Source: an uncultured Lachnobacterium sp.
GTDB taxonomy: Bacteria > Bacillota > Clostridia > Lachnospirales > Lachnospiraceae
Length of the DNA stretch: 29,247 nucleotides
Reading direction: 5' to 3'
Assembly (NCBI GenBank): GCA_945971355.1
Contig: CAMFPD010000006.1
Coordinates: 1 to 29,247, forward strand
In this document: positions 24,241 to 29,247 of the stretch, in pieces
How positions within the stretch are numbered: position 1 is the stretch's first letter
Layout: each line of letters opens with the position of its first letter
Made by a program: the position numbers and the translations under genes
Notes under the pieces: model-generated
Databases searched by the model: none
The model's input: only the letters and a program-made list of their open reading frames with translations
Told to the model about the DNA's origin: nothing

Positions 24241-26292
24241 ATGAGAAAAAAGATGAAATTCAGAGGAAGGTTTCATGGTTATATGTGCTTTCCGTTGTAC
24301 TTTACAATAGTGCTTTTGGGAATGGATATTGCAGCATTTAGATACAATATCAAAATGGGTGCAATTGGTCTTGGCTGTGTGGGTGCATATTTTTTGCTTA
24401 CCCTTTTATTGTATTTTAGAAGCAAGACTGTTTTAGCAAATGAGGTAGTTAATATAGCTACACAGTATGCTTCAGTGCAGAAAAAGTTATTGAATGAGTT
24501 TGAGATACCATATGCCCTGCTGGATTATTCAGGAAAAATATTGTGGGTAAATGAACAGTTCACTGTAAAAATGGGAATTGATAAGAAATATAAGAAGTCT
24601 ATAACTACTTTGTTTCCAACAATAACCCGAGAGTTTTTGCAAAAAAATGACATACCTCAAAACATATATGCAGATGTGGACCATAGAAACTACCGAGTTG
24701 CATTGAAAAGGATAGGATTTAATGCGATTTCTGAGGATAGCGATGTGCTGGATTTCAGCGAGATGGAGGAATTTCTCACAGCGATTTATCTGTTTGATGA
24801 GACAGAACTTACAGTGTGTAAGAAGGAGATTGAAGATCAAAAGCAGGTGTCCGCTCTTGTATACATCGACAATTATGAGGAGGCTCTTGACAGTATAGAG
24901 GATGTAAAGCGTTCACTTCTCGTTGCGTTGATTGACAGAAGAGTTAATCAGTATTTTTCCAAGATGGATGGTCTTGTGAGAAAGATTGAAAAAGACAAAT
25001 ACTTTGTAGTATTTAAATATAAATATCTCGAGGAGATGAAGGAGGACAAATTCAGATTCCTTGAGGAGACAAAAGCCATCAAGGTTGGAAATGAGATGGC
25101 TGTTACACTCAGTGTGGGTATTGGAATAAAGAGTGATAATTATATTGAGAACTATGAATGCGCCAGAGCTGCAATTGATTTGGCCTTAGGAAGAGGCGGA
25201 GATCAGGTTGTTATCATGGAGGGAGATGACATTACCTACTTTGGAGGAAAGTCTAAGCAGGTAGAGTCCAAAAACCGTGTTAAGGCAAGAGTGAAAGCTC
25301 AGGCATTAAAGGATATTATAGAAGGCTGTGAGAATGTACTCATAATGGGACATAGTATATCAGATATTGATTCCCTGGGGGCTGGAATTGGAATTTATTG
25401 TGCGGCAAACAGTCTGGAAAAGAAGGCACAGCTTGTAATCAATAATCCGACAAGCTCAATCAGACCGCTTATGGATACATTTTCTGTGGAAAATGGATAT
25501 CCAGAGGATATGTTTATAGATAGTGATGCTGCACTTGAGATGGTAAACAGGAATACTCTTGTAATGGTTGTTGATACCAACAGACCAAGCTATACAGAGT
25601 GTCCGGAGCTGCTTAAGAGAAGTGGAAAGGTTGTAGTGTTTGACCATCATAGACAGAATTCTGAGGTTATTGAAAATCCGATTCTTTCATATATTGAGCC
25701 ATACGCATCCAGCGCATGTGAGATGGTTGCAGAGGTATTACAATATTTCAATGATGGAATTAAAATTAATGCAACAGAAGCGGATTGTATATATGCAGGA
25801 ATTCTCATAGATACCAATAACTTTATGACGAAGACAGGTGTAAGAACCTTTGAAGCTGCGGCATTTTTAAAGAGATCAGGTGCTGAGGTTACCAGAGTTC
25901 GCAAAATGCTTCGAAATGATATGGCATGCTACAAGGCAAGAGCTGAGGCTGTGCGTCACGCAGAGGTATATCGTGGGGCATTTGCTATTTCAGTATGCCC
26001 AAGCGAAAACTTACAAAGTCCTACAATTGTAGGCGCTCAGGCAGCAAATGAACTGCTGAATATAATCGGAATTAAAGCATCTTTTGTGCTCACAGAATAC
26101 AATGGCAAAATATACGTAAGCTCACGTTCTATAGATGAGATAAACGTTCAGCTTATAATGGAAAAAATGGGTGGAGGCGGTCATCTTAATGTAGCAGGAG
26201 CTCAACTTACAGATTGTACCATTGTTGAAGCCAAGCACATTATTCAGAGCACATTAGATGAAATGCTAGAAGAAGGAGACATAGAACAATGA
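24241..26292 (+). CDS. gdpP: Cyclic-di-AMP phosphodiesterase GdpP (DHH/DHHA1)
   Basis: The 683-residue membrane protein hydrolyses c-di-AMP to pApA, affecting potassium and osmotic control. Two N-terminal helices (LYFTIVLLGMDIAAF; IGLGCVGAYFLLTLLLYF) are followed by a PAS-like sensor (IPYALLDYSGKILWVNEQF) and a degenerate GGDEF domain lacking the GG[DE]EF signature. The DHH catalytic domain has H371, D375 and D377 in GHSISDIDSLG and D468-H-H in VFDHHRQN. DHHA1 has GGGGH at 644-648. The order TM-PAS-GGDEF-DHH-DHHA1 and the length are those of GdpP/YybT. AGGAG lies 6 nt before the ATG. It overlaps rplI by 4 nt. Confidence 0.95.
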   Translation: MRKKMKFRGRFHGYMCFPLYFTIVLLGMDIAAFRYNIKMGAIGLGCVGAYFLLTLLLYFRSKTVLANEVVNIATQYASVQKKLLNEFEIPYALLDYSGKILWVNEQFTVKMGIDKKYKKSITTLFPTITREFLQKNDIPQNIYADVDHRNYRVALKRIGFNAISEDSDVLDFSEMEEFLTAIYLFDETELTVCKKEIEDQKQVSALVYIDNYEEALDSIEDVKRSLLVALIDRRVNQYFSKMDGLVRKIEKDKYFVVFKYKYLEEMKEDKFRFLEETKAIKVGNEMAVTLSVGIGIKSDNYIENYECARAAIDLALGRGGDQVVIMEGDDITYFGGKSKQVESKNRVKARVKAQALKDIIEGCENVLIMGHSISDIDSLGAGIGIYCAANSLEKKAQLVINNPTSSIRPLMDTFSVENGYPEDMFIDSDAALEMVNRNTLVMVVDTNRPSYTECPELLKRSGKVVVFDHHRQNSEVIENPILSYIEPYASSACEMVAEVLQYFNDGIKINATEADCIYAGILIDTNNFMTKTGVRTFEAAAFLKRSGAEVTRVRKMLRNDMACYKARAEAVRHAEVYRGAFAISVCPSENLQSPTIVGAQAANELLNIIGIKASFVLTEYNGKIYVSSRSIDEINVQLIMEKMGGGGHLNVAGAQLTDCTIVEAKHIIQSTLDEMLEEGDIEQ

Positions 26293-26735
26293 AAATAATT
26301 TTATTAGAAGATGTTAAGACATTAGGAAAAAAAGGTGACATCGTAGATGTGAGTGATGGATATGCAAGAAATGCGATTCTTCCAAAGAAACTTGGAGTTG
26401 AGGCTACACCAAAGAACCTCAATGATCTGAAGCTGCAGAACCAGCATGCGGACAAAGTCGCTCAGGAAAACTACGAGAATGCACTTGCATTAAAGAAGAC
26501 AGTTGAGGAGACCAAAGTAGAGGTAAAGCTTAAATCAGGAAAAGATGGCAGAACCTTCGGTTCGATTTCTACAAAAGAAATTTCAATTGCTGCAAAGGAG
26601 CAGACAGGTCTGAATTTAGATAAAAAGAAGATGCAGCTTACAGATGCGATTAAAGCGTTAGGAACTTATGAAGTACCAGTAAAGCTTCATCCAAAGGTAA
26701 CTGCAACACTTAGAGTACATGTAGTGGAAGGATAG
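26289..26735 (+). CDS. rplI: 50S ribosomal protein L9
   Basis: The 148-residue protein has the L9 N-terminal domain (MKIILLEDVKTLGKKGDIVDVSDGY shortened here: MKIILLEDVKTLGKKGD, NAILPKKLGVEAT), a long connecting helix, and the C-terminal domain (GKDGRTFGSISTKEI, LGTYEVPVKLHPKV). It binds 23S rRNA near the L1 stalk base. The ATGA overlap with gdpP couples the two genes, and AAGGAG sits inside gdpP. dnaB follows after 11 nt. Confidence 0.97.
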   Translation: MKIILLEDVKTLGKKGDIVDVSDGYARNAILPKKLGVEATPKNLNDLKLQNQHADKVAQENYENALALKKTVEETKVEVKLKSGKDGRTFGSISTKEISIAAKEQTGLNLDKKKMQLTDAIKALGTYEVPVKLHPKVTATLRVHVVEG

Positions 26736-26746
26736 GAGGAAGTTCC

Positions 26747-28102
26747 TTGGACGAAACCATAATTAAGAGAATCATGCCAAGCAGCCTTGAAGCTGAGCAG
26801 TCAGTTATAGGCTCGATGATAATGGACAAGGATGCCATAATTTCTGCCAGTGAAATTCTCATAAAAGAGGATTTTTATTATCAGCAGTATGGGACACTGT
26901 TTGAGACAATAACAGAGCAGTTTCAGGCAGGACAGCCAGTGGATTTGGTTACACTTCAGGATAAGCTGAAGGAAAAAAATGTGCCAAAAGAGATTCAAAG
27001 TGTTGAATTTATCAGGGATCTAATAACATCAGTTCCCACATCAGCCAATATTAAGTATTACGCCAATATCGTAAAAGAAAATGCGATGAAGCGTAAGCTG
27101 ATTCGTGTAACAGAAGAAATAGAAAATGAATGTTATGCTGGAAAAGAATCGATAGACAGCATATTTGATAAAACAGAGCATGATGTATTTGCATTACTTT
27201 CAACCAGACAGACAGGAGATTATGTTCCAATCAGACAGGTTGTAATGAATGCTCTGGAGAAAATTGAAAAGGCATCCCAGCAGGAGGGAACAGTTACTGG
27301 AATTCCGACAGGATTTGTTGATTTAGATTACAGAACAGCGGGGCTGCAGCCATCAGATTTGATTCTTGTGGCAGCCAGACCATCAATGGGAAAAACGGCC
27401 TTCGTACTTAATATAGCCCAATATACAGCCTTTCATCAGAATTTGGCTGTTGCCATATTTTCTTTGGAAATGTCAAAAGAGCAGCTGGTAAACCGTATGT
27501 TTTCTCTGGAATCCAGAGTGGACGCCCAGGCTCTTAGAACAGGAAATCTCTCCGATGCCGATTGGGAGAAGTTGGTAGAGGGAGCAGGAGTGATTGGTGA
27601 CTCCAGACTGATTATTGATGATACACCAGGTATAAGCATCTCGGAGATGAGAAGTAAATGTAGAAAATATAAGCTTGATATAGGATTAGATCTCATTATA
27701 ATTGACTACCTGCAGCTTATGTCGGGCTCAGGCAGAGGAAATGAATCTCGTCAGCAGGAAATATCGGACATATCGAGATCGCTAAAGGCGTTAGCCAGGG
27801 AGTTGTCTGTGCCAGTTATTGCATTGTCACAGTTGTCCCGAGCGGTAGAACAGCGACCTGATCACAGACCAATGCTTTCGGATTTGCGAGAATCCGGAGC
27901 TATCGAGCAGGATGCCGATGTTGTTATGTTTATTTATAGAGATGATTATTACAACAAAGATACAGATCTCAAGGGAATCTCGGAGATTATTATAGCAAAA
28001 CAAAGAAACGGTCCAATTGGAACTGTAAACCTGGCGTGGTTGCCTGAATACACAAAATTTGCCAATTTGGAGCGAAAAGATTTCAACCAGACCTCAGAAT
28101 AA
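26747..28102 (+). CDS. dnaB: Replicative DNA helicase DnaB
   Basis: The 451-residue hexameric helicase unwinds DNA at the replication fork. The N-terminal domain starts MPSSLEAEQSVIGSMIMD. The RecA-like C-terminal domain has Walker A with K216-T217 (ARPSMGKTAF), the H1a-type FSLEMSKEQLVNRM, Walker B LIIIDYLQLM, and the QLSRAVEQRPDHRPMLSDLR element. No intein is inserted at the usual sites. The start is TTG 26747, 7 nt after AGGAGG, and the frame before it offers no ATG. The terminator hairpin begins within the last codons. Confidence 0.97.
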   Translation: MDETIIKRIMPSSLEAEQSVIGSMIMDKDAIISASEILIKEDFYYQQYGTLFETITEQFQAGQPVDLVTLQDKLKEKNVPKEIQSVEFIRDLITSVPTSANIKYYANIVKENAMKRKLIRVTEEIENECYAGKESIDSIFDKTEHDVFALLSTRQTGDYVPIRQVVMNALEKIEKASQQEGTVTGIPTGFVDLDYRTAGLQPSDLILVAARPSMGKTAFVLNIAQYTAFHQNLAVAIFSLEMSKEQLVNRMFSLESRVDAQALRTGNLSDADWEKLVEGAGVIGDSRLIIDDTPGISISEMRSKCRKYKLDIGLDLIIIDYLQLMSGSGRGNESRQQEISDISRSLKALARELSVPVIALSQLSRAVEQRPDHRPMLSDLRESGAIEQDADVVMFIYRDDYYNKDTDLKGISEIIIAKQRNGPIGTVNLAWLPEYTKFANLERKDFNQTSE

Positions 28103-28123
28103 AGCTGAGGTCTGTTCTTTTTT
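28088..28123 (+). terminator. Intrinsic terminator overlapping the dnaB stop
   Basis: CAGACCTCAG (28088-28097) pairs perfectly with CTGAGGTCTG (28105-28114), followed by TTCTTTTTT. The TAA stop (28100-28102) lies in the 7-nt loop, so the left arm is coding. Confidence 0.9.
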
Positions 28124-28148
28124 GTCGGAATAATACGATTAAAAAATG

Positions 28149-28178
28149 TTGAATCATAGGACAAGTAGTATCTATAAT
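28149..28178 (+). promoter_or_regulatory. Promoter of the MerR-family gene
   Basis: TTGAAT (28149-28154) and a perfect TATAAT (28173-28178) are separated by 18 bp, 38 nt before the start codon. Confidence 0.6.
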
Positions 28179-28216
28179 ATATACATGAAGCAAATGTAAT
28201 AAAGGAGGCCAAAAAC

Positions 28217-28786
28217 TTGGAAAAAGTGCGTTACATGATAGGTGATGCGGCAACAGCAGTAAATGTTGAAGCTCATGTGTTACGTTACTGGGAGGAGGAA
28301 TTGGACCTGTCTGTACCAAGAAATGAGATGGGGCACCGATATTACACAAAGGAAAACATTCATGAATTTATGAAAATAAAGGAACTTAAGGAGCAGGGCT
28401 ATCAGCTTAGAACCATTAAAAAGATATTACATAATGAGATGGAAAATGATGAGCCGAGCGTAAGTCAGCCAAGACTTGTACATCGAAGAGATGTGGACAT
28501 GCTGTCATCCGAAGACAAAATGCAGCAATTTAGAGAAGTTATGAATGATATTGTCGGGAAGGCAATTTCTCTAAATAATGAAGAGCTGTCCATACAGATT
28601 GGAACTGAAGTGGAGGAGCGAGTCTTAAAGGAGATGAATTATCTTATGAGAGAGCAGGAGAATGCTCAGGAGGAACGCTTTAAGAAGCTTGATGCTGCAA
28701 TAAGGGGAAACATCAGAAAGAAGAATTCTATTTTTTTCAAAAGGGAAAAACAAAGTGCAGTAGCAACAAAGCCTGCAAATGCATAA
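28217..28786 (+). CDS. MerR-family HTH protein with C-terminal coiled coil
   Basis: The 189-residue protein begins with a MerR-type winged helix (YMIGDAATAVNVEAHVLRYWEEE, here split as YMIGDAATAV and HVLRYWEEELDL, then GHRYYTKENIHEFMKIKELKEQGY) over residues 4-75. A Glu/Lys-rich, probably coiled-coil stretch (LNNEELSIQIGTEVEERVLKE, around residues 115-165) and a basic tail follow. No effector-binding domain or metal Cys is visible. RacA-like chromosome-binding proteins share this layout, so a nucleoid or division role is as plausible as transcription control. The start is TTG 28217, 8 nt after AAAGGAGG. Transcription ends at a hairpin shared with the ferredoxin gene. Confidence 0.82.
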   Translation: MEKVRYMIGDAATAVNVEAHVLRYWEEELDLSVPRNEMGHRYYTKENIHEFMKIKELKEQGYQLRTIKKILHNEMENDEPSVSQPRLVHRRDVDMLSSEDKMQQFREVMNDIVGKAISLNNEELSIQIGTEVEERVLKEMNYLMREQENAQEERFKKLDAAIRGNIRKKNSIFFKREKQSAVATKPANA

Positions 28787-28816
28787 AAAAAGACCACCGT
28801 TCACGGTGGTCTTTGA
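28786..28816. terminator. Bidirectional terminator between MerR-type gene and ferredoxin
   Basis: AAAGACCACCG (28789-28799) pairs perfectly with CGGTGGTCTTT (28804-28814) around a TTCA loop. An A-run flanks it on the left. It serves both convergent genes. The right-hand T-tract is short. Confidence 0.85.
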
Positions 28817-28835
28817 CATGTACGCTAAAAAGCTA

Positions 28836-29003
28836 TTACTGGCTGATTGCTCCAGTTGGGCAAACACCAGCGCATGTACCACAATCGAGGCAAGCATCTG
28901 CATCGATAACGTACTGTGTATCACCAGCAGAGATAGCTCCAACTGGGCACTCACCAGCACATGTTCCACAGCTAACGCATGAATCAGAAATTACGTATGC
29001 CAT
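28836..29003 (-). CDS. 2[4Fe-4S] ferredoxin, clostridial type
   Basis: This 55-residue electron carrier has two CxxCxxCxxxCP motifs: CVSCGTCAGECPVGAI near the start and CLDCGTCAGVCPTGAI near the end. They hold two [4Fe-4S] clusters with the internal pseudo-twofold repeat typical of clostridial ferredoxins. ATG at 29003 follows AAGGAGGA at 7 nt. The longer frame (from 29033) adds ten residues encoded by the palindromic leader and is rejected. It likely serves pyruvate:ferredoxin oxidoreductase, hydrogenase or Rnf. It has its own promoter and a leader with two palindromes. Confidence 0.95.
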   Translation of the reverse strand: MAYVISDSCVSCGTCAGECPVGAISAGDTQYVIDADACLDCGTCAGVCPTGAISQ

Positions 29004-29021
29004 AATGAAATCCTCCTTAAA

Positions 29022-29037
29022 AATAATGATCATTATT
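29022..29037. promoter_or_regulatory. 16-bp perfect palindrome in the ferredoxin leader
   Basis: AATAATGATCATTATT is its own reverse complement and lies between the -10 and the ribosome-binding site, where a bound repressor would block transcription. It has AT-rich ATAAT/ATTAT half-sites like Fur/PerR-type boxes, but the exact spacing differs from the 7-1-7 consensus. Confidence 0.45.
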
Positions 29038-29038
29038 C

Positions 29039-29050
29039 GCCAAAATTGGC
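29039..29050. promoter_or_regulatory. 12-bp perfect palindrome in the ferredoxin leader
   Basis: GCCAAAATTGGC is a second perfect palindrome, 1 bp from the first and 8 bp downstream of the ferredoxin -10 on the minus strand, covering the expected transcription start. It may be an operator. Confidence 0.45.
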
Positions 29051-29058
29051 TTACTGAT

Positions 29059-29087
29059 ATTCTAGTACAAAAGCATTATCCTTTCAA
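29059..29087 (-). promoter_or_regulatory. Ferredoxin promoter
   Basis: On the minus strand TTGAAA (29087-29082) and TAGAAT (29064-29059) are separated by exactly 17 bp. The leader to the ATG would be about 50 nt and contains both palindromes. Confidence 0.65.
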
Positions 29088-29137
29088 GATAAAAATGTAT
29101 TGTTCTTAATTAGACACAATTGGTGATTGTGTGAATA

Positions 29138-29163
29138 GCTACAATCTAACGGCTACAATCTAA
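29138..29163. repeat. Two 12-bp direct repeats near the contig end
   Basis: GCTACAATCTAA occurs at 29138-29149 and 29152-29163, a 14-bp period. A 7-bp inverted repeat ACACAAT/ATTGTGT (29114-29132) lies just to the left. The meaning is unknown. They may be regulator sites for a gene beyond the contig edge. Confidence 0.5.
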
Positions 29164-29203
29164 TACCAGTGAAAATCTTGAAAGTGAAGCATCTGTATTA
29201 TAT

Positions 29204-29247
29204 CTGTCTCTTATACACATCTCCGAGCCCACGAGACTAAGGCGAAT
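29204..29247 (+). other. Illumina Nextera adapter and i7 index contamination
   Basis: CTGTCTCTTATACACATCT (29204-29222) is the 19-bp Tn5 mosaic end used in Nextera libraries. It is followed by CCGAGCCCACGAGAC (29223-29237), the read-2 adapter. Then comes TAAGGCGA (29238-29245), the N701 index, and AT from the next adapter part. This is not genomic. The true genomic contig ends at about 29203. Confidence 0.98.

Noticed and set aside
24900..25260. A second functional diguanylate cyclase (GGDEF) in the window
   Set aside because: The domain lies in GdpP and has no GG[DE]EF signature. In this family it is degenerate.
26747..28102. Possible intein in DnaB
   Set aside because: The length is 451 residues with continuous Walker A, Walker B and QLSRAVEQR regions, so nothing is inserted.
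29204..29222. Tn5-like 19-bp mosaic end, possibly a natural transposon terminus
   Set aside because: It is followed exactly by Nextera adapter and a standard index, so it is library-derived.

Overview
The window reads as a chromosomal contig end from a low-GC, Gram-positive anaerobe, most likely a Lachnospiraceae relative (Butyrivibrio/Roseburia/Eubacterium type). That is an inference from AT-rich, strongly Shine-Dalgarno-driven genes, a clostridial 2[4Fe-4S] ferredoxin, a flavodiiron protein, a split transketolase, a GntR/LacI-type AraR and the gdpP-rplI-dnaB order typical of Firmicutes. No rRNA, tRNA, CRISPR array, phage or insertion sequence was seen. The last 44 bases are Illumina Nextera adapter plus index, so the right edge is a sequencing artefact and not genome.

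Layout. 1-258: tail of an upstream gene, a long inverted repeat, and a terminator/promoter overlap. 259-2112: an unusual diguanylate cyclase carrying a LacI-type sugar-binding domain. 2338-6521: a Na+/amino acid symporter, a nucleosidase of the MTA/SAH type and a spore-photoproduct-lyase-like radical SAM enzyme, tightly coupled, then a short-chain dehydrogenase. 6526-11856: an L-arabinose block, araR, araA, two-subunit transketolase and araD, without a ribulokinase gene. Two near-identical palindromes with centres 21 bp apart sit between araR and araA and look like the operator. 12095-14740: a membrane-anchored D,D-carboxypeptidase and an RlmD-type 23S rRNA methyltransferase. 14816-16873 is a patch of gene decay: a deleted and interrupted LytTR/DUF3021 relic, a kinase-fold protein, the first 29 codons of a flavin reductase, and a DnaQ-like exonuclease with a zinc ribbon.

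17072-18250 encodes a flavodiiron O2/NO reductase. It faces a previously untracked 52-residue gene on the minus strand (18377-18535) across a shared bidirectional terminator. Then come a PucR-family regulator, a DUF975 membrane protein with a two-component system, an NfeD/SPFH membrane-microdomain pair, and the housekeeping operon gdpP-rplI-dnaB. A MerR-family gene faces a minus-strand ferredoxin across another shared hairpin. The ferredoxin leader holds two perfect palindromes.

Functional themes are pentose use (arabinose to xylulose 5-phosphate to the transketolase reactions), second-messenger control (c-di-GMP synthesis at the left, c-di-AMP breakdown by GdpP at the right), oxygen/iron physiology (flavodiiron protein, ferredoxin) and envelope sensing. 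I see no clear new defence or mobile system. The best leads are the nucleosidase/radical-SAM pairing, the paired ara operator, the sugar-sensor cyclase, the 52-residue gene and the decaying LytTR locus.
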